Assembly (NCBI GenBank): GCA_023627715.1
Contig: JAMAHW010000007.1
Span: forward strand, 496,001 to 560,000
Reading direction: 5' to 3'
Source: Periconia sp. R9002
Taxonomy: Eukaryota; Ascomycota; Dothideomycetes; Pleosporales; Periconiaceae
Length of the DNA stretch: 64,000 nucleotides
Under the pieces are notes generated by a model. That model worked only from the letters and a program-made list of their open reading frames with translations, was not told where the DNA came from and made no database searches. Each line of letters begins with the position of its first letter. The first letter of the stretch is position 1. The translations under genes were made by a program, and so were the position numbers. Positions 1-12,684 of the stretch are shown here, piece after piece.

Positions 1-778
1 CTCTCCCATGGTACCGGGTTTTAAATACGGTACATTCAATGATGTAGATGGTATCAAGGACCTGGTCACTGAGGAGACTTGCGGTGTTATCGTTGAGCCG
101 ATTCAGGGTGAGGGTGGTGTGAACGTTGCGACGCCCGAGTTTCTAGTCGCTCTTCGAAAGCGATGTACCGAAGTTGGCGCCGTTCTCATATACGACGAAA
201 TCCAATGTGGTTTGGCCAGAACAGGTAAGTTTTGGGCGCATAGTGCGTATCCCAAAGAAAGCCACCCCGACATTGTGACTTCGGCGAAGGCACTTGGGAA
301 TGGCTTTCCCATTGGAGCCACCATTGTCAACGACTACGTCTGCGATCATATTAAGGTGGGGGATCATGGGACAACCTTCGGTGGTAATCCACTTGGATGT
401 CGGGTAGCTTCGCATATCCTCTCCCGACTCTCCTCGCCCGAGATTCTTGATTCTATACCCAACAAATCGGCGGTGTTTCAAAAGCACTTCGACTCTTTGA
501 GGCAGCAATTTCCTCAAAAAGTTAAAGAAACCCGTGGCCAAGGTTTAATACTTGGCCTCCAGCTCGAAGTGGATCCAACGCCTATCATCACTGCAGCTAG
601 GGAAAGGGGATTGTTAGTTATCAGCTGTGGCACTAACACCCTTCGTTTCGTCCCGCCGCTCACAATTTCTGAAGCTGAGATCAATGAAGGCATGGCTATT
701 CTCGCCGATGCAATGAAAAGTGTATGGGTTGAGGGTGAAGAAGTGAAAGGTACCAAGGGTCAACAAGAGATGCAATAG
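1..778 (+). CDS. ARG8: Acetylornithine aminotransferase, 3' part (5' end outside window)
   Basis: PLP-dependent class-III aminotransferase that converts N-acetylglutamate semialdehyde and glutamate to N-acetylornithine in mitochondrial arginine synthesis. The frame is open from base 2 (Ser-Pro before the first Met at 8), so the N-terminal part, with any mitochondrial presequence, lies outside the window. Visible features, numbered from the Met at 8, are the VEPIQGEGG block (about 29-37), YDEIQCGLARTG with the PLP-ring Asp (about 62-73), TSAKALGNGF with the presumed Schiff-base Lys at about 94, and TTFGGNPLGC. The C-terminal small domain is complete, with RFVPPL and a final helix. No intron is visible in this part. 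Closely related class-III enzymes (ornithine or GABA aminotransferase) are alternatives, but the QGEGG/GNPLGC context fits acetylornithine aminotransferase best. Confidence 0.9.
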   Translation, partial: SPMVPGFKYGTFNDVDGIKDLVTEETCGVIVEPIQGEGGVNVATPEFLVALRKRCTEVGAVLIYDEIQCGLARTGKFWAHSAYPKESHPDIVTSAKALGNGFPIGATIVNDYVCDHIKVGDHGTTFGGNPLGCRVASHILSRLSSPEILDSIPNKSAVFQKHFDSLRQQFPQKVKETRGQGLILGLQLEVDPTPIITAARERGLLVISCGTNTLRFVPPLTISEAEINEGMAILADAMKSVWVEGEEVKGTKGQQEMQ

Positions 779-1330
779 CGGAAGAATACCGGGTGATTGT
801 TTGCATGGCTTGTAGCATGGCGTTTTGGTTTCTTTTGTAGCGTTTGGGTAGAAGAAGAAAAAGTCTTAATTGTTTTTCTCACATATTTTACGAAGTTATG
901 TCTGTATAATCGTAGACAATGCGCTAGTCAATTGCCATTAAGTATCATATCCATCATCCTCGGCCGTACGGACTAAATTTATACTAAACATATATATGCA
1001 CTTAAATAAACCCGGAGCGAAATTATTAGAAGAGTTTTTATCTCACATACATCAATGTATGCTATCATGCTATATCCGAGCAACTGGGTGGTGAGAGGGA
1101 GACATGCTTATATAATCCTATGTGTCGGCGATCTTGGCAGCTGCCTATCCAACGCTCCTCCTTCACTCTCATCGGCAAAAGTCAATCGTGCCATCATCTT
1201 GATAGAGTTCAAGTGAGGTTCAATACAATTCGACTATTTGTCTTTTACGGAAATCCATCAAGGGGAAGCAGTGTTGGTTGGGGCAACTCCGTGCCATCAG
1301 ATTAAAGGTTACACCACGCTACACCCCTTG
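779..1330. other. Intergenic region between ARG8 and SNF2 gene
   Basis: About 550 bases holding the ARG8 3' flank (A/T-rich, several ATAAAT-like stretches) and the 5' flank of the SNF2 gene. The SNF2 reading frame is already open from 1217, without an ATG, so a short upstream exon or non-coding leader could end here. I see no other feature. Confidence 0.5.
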
Positions 1331-4300
1331 ATGCGCTTCGGGGTTGCTAGATCTGAGATGGGGTTATCTTCCGCGCCGGAGACACTCGCCTCGATAAAAT
1401 CGACTCCCATGCCGACAATCTCAAATGAATTTGAAATTCAAGATAGGTTGGGCGATTTGAACAAATACATCGCATTGGGATGCCTTCATTATGAATGCGA
1501 TATCAAGCATGCTATTCCGGCTTTATCAAGACGATCGCCACAAGGGAATACTGATCCAGAATCATCGCATACCAAAGATTCGGCAGAATGGCTAGAGCTC
1601 CTGGATACCGGTCTTCCTCCTGAAGTAAAATTGATTATTGGAGATGAGGCGTCTCGGCTTCTAGAGGCGCGTTGGATACGACTTTTTCTCCACATCGCAC
1701 AACCCAAACTGGACCACCCTCATAGTGTTGTTCGTGTCCATCTGCTTCCAGAAGATTGGGCCAATCGTATTGTAGATCGAACTCGGAGAAGTCTCAAATT
1801 GGCTTTGCGGCAGCTTCTCAGCAGGATTGACACGTCCACCAAATGCTGGCAGGGGGCGTACACAGATGATCCAGTATGCCATTTCGATCCTTGGGCAGGT
1901 GTAGAGGATCGTTCGTTATTCTATCTCTTTAACAAACTGCCATCGCCTCATCCAAAGCCCGAGATCATCAAAGATCGATATGCAAGGAGCGCAGTAGAGC
2001 TCCTTCTAGACTCAGTAGTGCCTTCAGGTGTTACTGACGATGGACAAGAGTACTATTCTCTTGAAGGGCTTAGGACAAGACTATACCCATATCAAGCGAG
2101 GTCGGCAAGCTTGATGATCCAACGAGAGGCTGCACCACAACTGCAGCTTGACCCCAGACTGGAGATTAGACACTCGCCGACTGGGCAAAAGTTTTACTTT
2201 GGTGCAAGAGATGGATCGTTTTTGCACGAACCGAAATTCTACGAAACAAACCGAGGAGGTATCCTTGCGGAGACCATGGGCTTAGGCAAGACAATAATGT
2301 GCTTGTCAGTCATATTGGCTACCCGTGGACATCTGCCTGAGATTCCGCCTATTCACCGGCCTGCTCCCAAAGTCCGTGATAAGGTCGGTTCACTTAGAGA
2401 TATGAGTGCGAGTAGCATAGCTCGCCATAGTGTTCCTGCACGCGATATCATAGAGCGTGAAGAGATCGATCTGGATATCGACCTATCCGAACTCAAAAAT
2501 GCCCTTCACCGTAACATGACCCATTACGAAATTCCAGCTGAGATACCGCGCATGAATCGCAACACAACAATACCGCCTCCAAAGCAATTGTTTCCTTGTT
2601 CTTGTACCCTCATTGTAGTACCCCGGAATCTTTTACATCAATGGCAATCTGAAATACGTAAACACATCGCCAAAGACAGCCTCAAGATCATGGTGGTAGA
2701 TATAGTTCCGAAGCGAGGGAAGGCTAAAATACCGGATCCAGAGGAAGATGGGATGGAGTTTCGAAGTGAACTGCCGGCACCTACTGAGCTTATGAAGTTC
2801 GATATACTGCTCTTCACTCGGAATCGTTTTGAACAGGAAATTCAAGACGGGGCAGACGAGAAGGGACGTCGGTCATGGGCGGGAGCTCCTCTTACATGCC
2901 AATGCCCCTACATTGGATCTTCGCGCATTCGGGATTGTACATGTAAAGGGACAGTGTATGAGAGTCCTTTGAAAAAGATTCATTTGCTCCGCATTATCAT
3001 CGATGAAGGTCACAGTTTCTCTTCTTCTATATCCAATGCCGTCTTGGTTGCGAAACAGCTACAAGCTGAACGCCGATGGGTGGTATCCGGGACCCCCGCG
3101 AAAAATCTTGTTGGTGTTGAGATGGATTTATTGACGATGGAGGAAGAATCAGCAGATCAATCATCCCTGCGCGAAATAGCAATTGAGCAGAGAAAATCAT
3201 TCCAGCCCGACAATGAAAATATGAAGGCCGCAAAAGCTCTAGGGTCTTTGGCCTCTAACTTTTTGATGGTTCGTCCTTGGAGCGATTCACCTACGGAAAG
3301 TAAGCTCGATTGGGACGAATACATATACAGACACGAACATCAATATCGCAAGACCTATTCCGGATTCTCATCCTGTTTTCTCCGCACCTTGGAAGGCTTG
3401 GTTGTCAAGACCCGACCTGAAGATGTGGAAAAAGACATCCTTCTCCCGCCTATGAGGCATCGTGTGGTCTATCTAAAGCCATGCTGGTTTGACAAGTAAG
3501 TGCCCCAGTATGTTCATTGGAAATCATATCTTCGGCGCAGTGCTGGAGATTAATACGCTCTGTAGTCATTTTTTGCTGAACCTTACTAACAATGAGCCTT
3601 CACTTAGGATGACTGCGAATTTATTCATCCAGGTGCTTCGAGCAAATGCAATAACCAGTGAACGGTCAGACGTCGACTATTTGTTTCACAAAAACAGCGT
3701 CAAAGCCAGACATAGTCTGATCCGAAACTTGAGGCAGTCAAACTTTACTTGGACTGGATTCAGCTTGGAGGACGTTGTCAATACGCTTGAAACCAGCCAA
3801 AAATATCTAGATAAAATTGACAAGCGATGTTCTATTGCGGATGCTCAATCGCTTTCAGAGAGCAGTTCAATTATCGCGAAACTCGCGACATCCGAAAGTT
3901 GGATTGCACTTAGCGAAGCTCATGAAGTCGGTATGGCTGTTCAGGATTTTCCTCGAGCCTACGAAGAGAGTTTTTCCCTGGCTTATCCCGACAAGCCTGC
4001 TATGATTGGGATTACCCAGCTACTCGATAGTCAGCTCCATGTTGATTCCCACATTCGATCCGAAAATCCTGCGAATGGGTTAAATGCAGTTGGGCAAGCG
4101 GCCAAAGCAAGAATCGCCGCGATTGCTGAAGCAGAAGAAGGAACGAAACCAACTAAAGATAAAGCGACGAGCGATGCACAACTGAGAAAGACCGGTGTGC
4201 CTTCTTCGTGTGTCGGATCGCAGCCAGTCACAAGTCGCCGTGCGGCTGTAACTGCTCCTCGTGTGTCCCCAACTAAGTCGCAAGCATCGAACAAAAAGAT

Positions 4301-5300
4301 TAAACTTGTGGTGAACACGAGCAGTAACTCCGAATCAACCCAAGAGGTAGTAGAAGTGCAAGAAAAGGATGTTCCGGTATCTCCAAGTAGGTCGAAAAAA
4401 CGCAGGCTCACTCTTTCTGATGAATTGGCCCAGTTGCCTGAAAACTCACCACTTCGACAAACTCGTGTAGTAGGGACTACATCTGCAAAACTTTCTTATT
4501 TGATTACCAAAGTGATGGAACATCAAGCTACCGACAAGATCATTATATTCTATGATGGCGACAACGCAGCATTTTATATCGCACAGTGCCTCGAAATGCT
4601 CTATATCAATCATCGCATTTATGCACGGACGCTGGATAATACCAAACGGTCTGAATACGTTGCACTATTCAATGATAGCCCCGACATTCGCGTGCTTCTC
4701 ATCGACGTCGCGTGTGGTGCTCTTGGCCTCAATCTCAACGCAGCCAGCGTGGTGCTGATTGTGAATCCAATCAACCGCCCCGAAATCGAGGCACAAGCCA
4801 TCAAACGAGCCCATCGCATTGGACAAACGAAAGAGGTACTCGTCGAAACCCTTGTTCTCGAGGGGACTATGGAGGAAGCCATTTTTAAACGTGCAAAGAA
4901 GATGTCACGACAACAACATTTGGAAGCAAAAGAACTCGAAGACGATGCTGGCATTACGGAGATCATCCAGAATGCCGAAGTCTTGTCTATTGAACCTGGA
5001 GAAGACGAAGGGTTTGCGAAATTCGCGCCGCTTCAAGTACCACAGCAGGTATTCGGCAGGTCGGGCAGGGAAAAGTATCATCGATTCGGGATCGTAGAAG
5101 AGAAGGGCAAGATGAACAAGAAGCCAAAGACATCAAAGACGAGGGTCACAAAGGGGGCTACAAATGGTGCAGTGGACTGTGGTGCTGGCCCTAGTGTGGA
5201 CCCTGGCCCCAAACTTGTGTCGTCGCATGCCGACACGCGGCCTGAGTCTAGCAATGACGCGGCCGTGGCCAGCATCTTCGGTGCAGGTGGCTTTCGGTAG
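1331..5300 (+). CDS. SNF2-family DNA helicase/ATPase (Rad5/Rad16-like, no RING seen)
   Basis: Two exons, 1331-3495 and 3608-5300, joined over a 112-base intron (donor GTAAGT at 3496, branch CTTACTAAC, acceptor CTTAG at 3607); about 1285 residues. The join reads YLKPCWFDK-MTANLFIQVL and keeps the frame. Helicase motifs are present: Walker A in ETMGLGKTI (Lys about 320), the DEGH box (about 558-561), SGTP, and the C-terminal lobe ending in QAIKRAHRIGQTKE (about 1120). The spacing between lobes is long and low in complexity, as in the Rad5/Rad16/HLTF group, but I see no C3HC4 RING or HIRAN domain. The likely role is ATP-dependent remodelling or repair on chromatin. The start is uncertain: 1331 is the first in-frame ATG, but the frame is open back to 1217 and an upstream exon is possible. 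Confidence 0.85.
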
Positions 5301-6394
5301 ATAATTAATTAATCGGATTATTTGAGATTTCCAGGGGTTTGTCCAACACATGGGGAGTCTCTACGTACCCGTTCCGTCTTGTGCAACGCCCGTCTGATGA
5401 AAACCCCTCTAGATCCTAATTTGACAGCCAACATGAGTGCATCACGTTCACTGAGGCAGCTAACGAATGTATTCGACTTACAGTCGATCGCACAAGCAGA
5501 TGATTATCATCGTCTGACGTTTGATGCGATCCGCAAAGAACGTGAACGTCAGACAATCTGATCAAACAAGCATTTCCTGGTACCCCACTAAGGCCGAATT
5601 GGTCTTAGTCGATCCCGCTCGTGCACTTTCGGATGTGACGGCTACATTACAAACCTCAGTGCTCTGATTCTACGTGTATTTTACCATAATCACCCTCCAC
5701 ACAAGAAATCAGGCTCTGCCGTTCTACCCATGTGTTCCACTGCTGGATGGTTAAACGGAAACAGTACCGTGTCAGCTCTACTTGGCGCGCGTGGCATGCC
5801 ACAGAAGTTGAGGAAAGGAGTAGGTGTAAAGCGGTAAAAACGAGAGCACGCGACAGGCTACCGCTTGCCGGTAGTGCGTCAACAGCACCAACCTATTGGG
5901 AGATGCATTGGTGCGTCGTCATGGCTATCGTCTTCAGGGCGCCTTGTCCACCGGCTAAGGGGGTCGGCGGGTATGCTTTGCTGCTGCATGCGACGATATG
6001 CTCTGTCTTGGGAATTCTAACTTCTCCTTCACAAACATGTCTTGTATGTGGTTTCGGTGACTGATGAACAGGGACAACGCGTGCTATTAAGACCGGTCTG
6101 GAAAACGACAAAGTTTACTCCTGCCCTGTGTATGTTTTCAGAAAGTGTGCACACGGGACGCTCATTTCATACTTGTTGGTCAGCTTAAGCAATCCTTACT
6201 CATCTTCTAAGATCAAACTTCAAGACTCTCACATCTCTTCTTGTTACCTTTTTTATCGAGTTCGCTCCCCGCCCAGAATTTCACAGCAGGATTTCGCAAT
6301 CTGCACGAGGGTCGTATAAGGAACTTGCAACACAACAAAGTCAAGGATATTCCGAGGGCGTATTGCGTTTGACAGTGCTCCGATTTCTCCGATC
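5301..6394. other. Intergenic region, no supported gene
   Basis: About 1.1 kb between the SNF2 gene and the GDSL-like gene. A 79-codon frame at 5322-5561 has no recognisable features and no splice partner, so I do not call it. There is a small perfect hairpin near 5860 (CTACCG / CGGTAG arms). Otherwise I see nothing. Confidence 0.4.
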
Positions 6395-7655
6395 ATGAGA
6401 TTCATCACAAGATTATTCGCCTGCTTCGCAGCCACTGTCGTATTTGTGCTATATTTTAGTTGGATACGGCCCTCTGCATACATGCCAGACAACATCCACA
6501 GGGCCTGGAAACGGCGTGCACATCGCCTTGTTGTCTTTGGAGACGATTGGTCAGATACTGGAGTATATCGAGTGGCTTCGCCACCTTCAGGAACCACCCG
6601 AGACAGAGATCCCAACCAAGGTAAATTGTGGACAGAGACCTTGTGCGAAGAAGTGAGTCTCCCTCTTCTTTTTGGCATCGAAATTTGTAAATCGGCGCAC
6701 ACTAACACACACATCCAGTTGGACTGCGACTACATTGACAATTATGCTCGTTCAAGCCCCGCAAATTCGGAAACCAGCATATTTGGATCCATGATTGATG
6801 CGGATATCTTTGCTAACACCACGGGGAAAGCAAGAGATGAGCCGTCCATGTTGTTTGACTTTGAAGCGCAGGTGCAGCAATTCATCAGTTACGAGAAGAC
6901 GAGGAAGCACTTTCCGGCACCGTTCCGTCCATCCGATCAAAGCACTATCTTCACTGTCTTGTTTGGCATCTGGGATCTGCTGGCATACTCTCCGTTGGAT
7001 CAAGAGATCGGGATTCAAGCAATCAATCGCAGCGTGGCTGAATTGGTGCGCAACCTGGATATCCTCGCAGCTCATGTTGATGGTCCCCTCAAAGTGGTAC
7101 TTCCTAACGTGTTGGACGTGACATTTCTTCCACGTTTCTCAAACCGGAGAAACGAACCGACGGCCGTGTACGCACAGGATCACCACCAGGCCGTCTTCAT
7201 GTGGGACTACTGGAACAGTGTGTTATCTCCTGCTATTAAAGCGTGGGACAAAGGAGACCTGTTTATGCCAGATCTCCACGACATCGTCATGGACCAAGTC
7301 CGCAATCACCAGCTCTACTATAACCAGATTTCCGATGCTGATGGCTTTGGCACACAAGTGCCCCTTTTCAACGATGTCGAGCAGCCGTGCATAAGCCGTA
7401 ATCATACAAGCGGCCTGCAAGCACCCGTCGTCGATAAATGTCCCGAGCCTTCCCGTCATCTATTTTGGTAAGCAGTCCATCAAAGCAGCAAATGAGGTTT
7501 CGATCTAACCAGGCGTCAGGGACGATATGCATCTTAGTGGGCCTGTTCACGAGCTAATCGGAAAGGAAGCCGCTCGCCTGGTACGCGGAAACGCAACGCT
7601 TAACTTCGATGCCCGGGCACGAGCTTTGCAGCGCTATCCCCCCGATGCGGCATAG
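6395..7655 (+). CDS. GDSL/SGNH-like acylhydrolase family protein, catalytic Ser replaced
   Basis: Three exons, 6395-6652, 6719-7467 and 7520-7655; 380 residues. Intron 1 (66 bases, GTGAGT...ATCCAG, branch ACTAAC) is a multiple of three and would read through, but removing it gives CEE-LDCDYIDNYARS, the block normal for this fold. Intron 2 (52 bases) joins HLF-W-DDMHLSG. An N-terminal hydrophobic stretch (residues 5-22) suggests a signal peptide or anchor. SGNH block I reads VVFGDDWSDTG, with Asp51 where the nucleophile Ser is expected. Block III reads FGIWDLL, with Trp171 in the place of the usual Asn. Block V keeps D337-x-x-H340. The fold assignment is firm; lipase or esterase activity is doubtful. 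It has no operon-like partner nearby. Confidence 0.75.
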
Positions 7656-8300
7656 GGGGCTGAACGACAAGGCGCAAATATCGGGCTGAGATTTGCTCCT
7701 GCGTCTTGATATATTGTTGTCGAAGACAGGGTTTAACACTTGTCCATACTCCAGTACGTGTGGCGGCCACCACGGGAACTTTTACGCAACCAAAGGGGGT
7801 TCGTGTCGCAGCGCTCACGAATGATAGTTGTGCTCCCGGAAGCGTCCATGGGTTGTTTGTGATGTTTTGTGGAGCTCAGATTTGGTTGTGTCGCTCCCTT
7901 GCATGATAGTGTTGGAATGTCTCAGCAGTGGACCGGTTACCTGTCTTGGCCGCCTTTAGCTGAGCTAAGAACAAAGGAACACGACGATCGCTCACCATGG
8001 ATGGACCGCATCAGTGTGGAACAATTAAATTATGGGATTCAGCCGTGGGGATGGTCAAAGACGAGTGCGTTCTTGAAAGGCGCTTACTCATAATAGAGAC
8101 AAAGAGGGCGGACTCCGTTGGGTTTGCGTTCAGTTGGTACTTGTCCAACGCGGCCGTCTGAACTGAGAAGTACCAGCGCTGTCTCTTTCCCTTCCCTTTA
8201 TCTACTGCAATGGTACAATGAAATTCATTGTCAGAGTAACTCAACCCCGTCTGAAAAGCATTTGCCGTTACCAGAAAAGACTCGGATTGTGAATGTCACG
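7656..8300. other. Upstream region of the HMG-box gene
   Basis: 645 bases. The frame used by the HMG gene is open from about 8118 but has no ATG before 8301, so this is most likely promoter plus 5' leader. A pyrimidine-rich stretch (near 8170-8215) lies upstream of the start. I see no separate gene. Confidence 0.4.
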
Positions 8301-10968
8301 ATGTTGACAAATCGAGTGCTACCACCTATTTTGCCGCTTCCTTCACCCCCTCTTCATCCTCTTGCTCCGCCTCTTCATGAATCTATTCCTCCCATTGTAA
8401 CGTTTTCCAGCGTCCCCAGGCGATACGTGAAATCGAGCACGCAAGCTAGGGACGAGTCGTTTCCAGCGCTGGCAATGGAAGACACGAAGAAGGCTTCTCG
8501 ATCGCTGCGTAAAAGCAGCAGAATTCATGAGCTCCGGTCAACATCCACGCCAACATCGAATCCTCTTGAAATGTCAGTTAGCAACGGTGCAGTGCATTCA
8601 CCTTCTGATCTGTCTTTCCAAGTCAACAAGAAGAGATATGCATCTTATGGCGACGAATCCAACGGCACGGAGCTAGCGGATGGACAGATTCCCACCGACT
8701 CGAGGTCACCACCATTGAGTGCATCCTCGAACGGTTCTGCAGAGTTATCTGGACATTTGTGTCTCTGTCAGCCTGAGCCAAAGATTCCTCGACCACGGAA
8801 CGGTAAGTTCTAACCCAGCTCTTTAGCCCTCCGCGGTTAATGTACTTTTCCCGATGTGATTGATTCGGATACTGAAAGATAAGGATGGGACAAAGGCGAA
8901 GATGGGTTCCTTTGTTCATGTATGAGTGTGTTCTCAAGTAGCATCGAAGGGCTGACCGAGTCTTTGTTTACAGCTTTTATTCTTTATCGACAGCACCACC
9001 AGCACGACATAGTCGCTCGCCATCCTGGACTTGCAAACCCCGAGATATCCAAAATCATTGGCGAGCAGTGGAAGGCCGAGAGCGAGCAGTCCAAGAAAGT
9101 CTGGCAGGATCTCGCACAGGTATGATCCATGACCTTTGAGCCACAATATCGTTTACTGTCGTTCGACAATGATTAGGTTCCTTAGCTAACTTTATTCACA
9201 GCTGGAGAAAGAAAGACATCAAGAACAATATCCAGATTACCGATACCAGCCACGCCGCGTAGGAAAACCGGGGTCTCTTCACCTCAACACACAAGGCCAC
9301 GTAACTGTTGACAAGTACCGCTGCCCGCGGTGCGGAGGACGTAGCATCAGGACTCCAACAAGCCCTTTTGTCAGCTCATCCGGAACACCCACCCTGCCGC
9401 CTCCCAATCTATCGGAAGGCCTCACACCAACAACACGCTACCTTCCCATGATGACCAACCTTAGCCTCGACTCGCCGGTTCGACGCCGTGGCCCAGGGCC
9501 CTCTAACCTAAGCAACATCCAAATAAATTCGAGCAACAGCAACGTACGAGACGATACTAGCATGTATACACCTAGCCCACTCACCCCAGACTCCAAACGC
9601 CGTCGCTTCAACAACTACCCCGTTTCCATCCCCTCAACCTCCAACGCCCGTCGCGACACGCCTACTCCGTCTTACTACGCGCAACACCAGCAGTACCCTC
9701 ACCAGCGCCGTGACTCTCTTCCTCCCATCCTCATGCGACCCTCTCCTCCTAACACGGCTGGACTCCCTCCAACAACGGGGGGCCCCTCGAACCCACCACG
9801 CACACCTCGTGACCTGCGTCGTGCCTCTGCCGACCTCAATCTCCTCGTTCCGCCCTCTCCACAGTCGCAGTCACATTCCCAACATCATCAGCACGACCAA
9901 TCGCGCAGCGTCGAGGCCATGGTCATGAGCGTGCCGTACCCCGTCAAGATCAAAGTGCTGGGCCGCATCACACCCCCTTTGCGCGAAGCTGGCCCTACGA
10001 GTCCCGGCGTGGCCATCCGTGGCGCCATCATTGCGGTCGAGGGCGATGATATCGATGCCGTAAAAGAACTCACGACGTGGCTGCGTGATTTCCTAGCCAA
10101 GTCGGCTAATGAATTCCGAGTTAAAGTGCAGGAAGCCCCCAAGACGCCTAGTCACGACCATGGTAGTCGCGATGGGAAAAAAAGCGGAAGCAGCAAGGAG
10201 GGGAAGGACAAAGGAAACGAAGTCGGGTTTGAAGAATATCTAGACCTCGTAAAAGAATGGCACGACAAGAGCAGAGAGATGGTAAAGTACATCACCTCCA
10301 TCCCTCCTCCCCCTCCTTCCTCCTCTTCCACCATCACCCAAGCCGAAAAAGAAAAACACAACACAGACGAAAAAGAAGAAGGTGAAATCACACCACTATC
10401 GCCCCCTTCCTCTTCCACCACCACCAAACAACCCTCAGCATCGCCCCCCAAACAAGCAACAAACCCCACGCCCGAAGCACCGCCTTTACCCGTCATCCTC
10501 CTCCCCACGTACCAGATCCACGCCGCAAACACGTACGCGTCGCGCATCCCCATCACGGACGTGTACTCGCCCATGGACCACTGGCAGTGGATGGCGACGC
10601 TCTGGCGCGGCACCGTCGGGCCCGATTTAACAATCTACGTCAAATCGCCCCACCACCACCAGGGAGCTGGAGCTGGAGCCGGAGGTAGCGGTACGAACTC
10701 TGAGCAGAGAGGAACCGCGGATGTGGATATGCGGGATCGTGACCGCGAGAGGGATAGAGAGGGTGGTGCTGGTGGGGAGAGGGGGAAGCTGGTCGAGGTT
10801 AATGAGGAGGAAAGGTGGGTTAGTGTTGTTTGTAACGCTAATGGGAAGGGTGGAGGAGGTTGGTTCAAGGAGGCTCCGCTCAGGAGGGTGGGGTTCGAAG
10901 TCGGGGAGTGGGTGAGAGGTGTGGGGAAGACGGGGACGGCGAGTGCTGGGGAAGGGGGTGGTGAGTGA
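8301..10968 (+). CDS. HMG-box (MATA-type) transcription factor
   Basis: Three exons, 8301-8802, 8974-9119 and 9202-10968; about 804 residues. Introns are 171 bases (GTAAGT...TTACAG) and 82 bases (GTATGA...CACAG). The joins rebuild an HMG box: PRPRN-AFILYRQHHQ, then NPEISKIIGEQWK and QLEKERHQEQYPDYRYQPRR, at about residues 163-233. This is the sequence-specific MATA/Ste11/Rox1 type, not the non-specific HMGB type. Directly after it comes KYRCPRCGGR, a CxxC knuckle. The rest is rich in Pro/Ser/His/Gln, with one ordered-looking part (about 490-560 by DNA position 9935-10130) and a conserved-looking MDHWQWMATLWRGTVGPDLTIY segment near 10570. The expected role is a nuclear regulator of mating or development; the target genes cannot be read from sequence. 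The start at 8301 is the first ATG in frame. Confidence 0.85.
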
Positions 10969-12684
10969 GTGAGTTGTAGGATGATGTTTCTTTCTCCTTC
11001 GCCTCTTTTTCTCTTTTCTCTTGGCTTTTGATGGATGGAGTTGGTTAAGGGACTGTTTCTTCTCATTTTCTTCTTGTTGATTGTTTCAGGTATGTACGCC
11101 GTGTTGTGCCGGAGTCAAAAGCGTAGGTGAGGTATAGTGAGTGCAGTGCATGTGAGAAAGAAGAAGGGGTGATTTGAAAACTTTCATGTAAATTCTCGAA
11201 TATGAAACGGTATTATCTTTCTACTGTGCATGTACATACATTCGTTTGTGTATGTACGGATTGAACATATACGTCCCACGATATAAACACACTTAAAATA
11301 TCTCAGCCGTGATTCACGACTGTTGTTTCTAATCATCGAAGGAATGAGTAACATCTGAAATTTGAAACAACCCCGGAAGACTCAAACTTTACTCTATCGT
11401 TCAAAAGTGATGAGCGTACACACACCCAATAAAAGGACGCTCCACGAAGAAGTCTAGGTAAAGAAAAGAAAAATGGGGTAGAAGTAATTAATAGCAGCAA
11501 CGTCTCACTACTCTTGCGATGATATTGATTGCTCTGCAAGTACCTGCTACGCTGCGCATTGCAGAATATATCATTCTTCAGCACCGTGTTACATTTTGTT
11601 TCTCTCCACACGTGCTGGAAATGCTCCTTCAGGTCCATCAAGATGTAGAACGAATAGCATACAGAAAGTATACATGTAAGAGAGTGTGGAACGTGGCTAC
11701 TCATCAATTTGAAGTTTAGATACGTAAAAATCATATCACGTTGGACACGTGCCATTTTTCGAAGCTACACATTTGAGTAGTGAAGAAGTTTCAACTGAAT
11801 TATCTGAGCTAGGTGTTTTTTTTTCATTCCTAGCTACGAGATGCCTCACCTCCATAACCTGTCTTGGATTCTAGAGGTTTGAGGTCTCAATATCCGATAG
11901 TGTTCTTTTTGCCTTCCTGGGCGGCAAAGACAGAGAGGATGAGGAGGGCTCGACGGAAAGCTAAATCACAGTGGTAATACACCACCATCGAGACTGTTTC
12001 TATTGATCGCGTAGAAGTATTTTAGTATCTCTCGAATAGCGTGCTGGTTGCAGATGGCAAAGGTCGGGAAGCAATGTGTCGATATCATGTTGTATTGAAT
12101 TTAGAAAGTACGTTATAGTACACCCATATGGCGGCGGTGAGATAAGGCGAGTCGAGAGCGCCTCACATGACGGCTGCAAATATGCCAGTGTATTTCACAT
12201 GATCCACCGCGCTGTGAAGAAGTACGGCAATTCCATGGCTCGACGTGTGCTCCCTCGCTTTTGCCAACACCAATAGGTCGGTCCGGGTGCTTTCCGCGTG
12301 GAGTCCAGCGTTAGCATCGAGAGAAAGGATCGGCTTTACGGAGGAGGTGGTGGTGGCTTAGAGATATCCAGACAGGTAGGTTAGGCTCTGTTCGAAGGGT
12401 GACCAACATGAACCAACATGTGATGCTCGATATGCAACCTCATCTCCTGTGTCTGGATTACTCTTGACGCAGTACTGTGCTAGCGCTTGACGTGTTGTAT
12501 GCATCATTTCGGCCAAGCATCCGAATAATGTTTGATAAGGTAGACGCTTGATCAAAAAGAGGTGTAAGCAGGTCCAGAGATGGTCATTGCAGCGAGGATA
12601 TTGCGACGATAATTTCGGGCATGCATCCAACCAGACTCCGAGTCTCCGAAGCGTCTCGACCGTAGGATGAATTGTGGGCGAACT
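10969..12684. other. Intergenic region, no supported gene
   Basis: About 1.7 kb. It holds the 3' flank of the HMG gene and the 3' flank of the minus-strand gene at 12685, so the two genes converge here. Minus-strand frames at 11333-11755 and 12358-12630 lack recognisable domains and splice logic, and I do not call them. I see no RNA gene or repeat. Confidence 0.4.

Noticed and set aside
5322..5561. 79-codon plus-strand frame after the SNF2 gene
   Set aside because: No domain, no splice partner and ordinary chance length; lies in a 3' flank.
11333..11755. 140-codon minus-strand frame
   Set aside because: Composition is not protein-like, there is no recognisable motif, and it overlaps A/T-rich flank sequence.
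12358..12630. 90-codon minus-strand frame
   Set aside because: Begins at a TTG codon, has no recognisable features and lies downstream of a well-supported minus-strand gene end.
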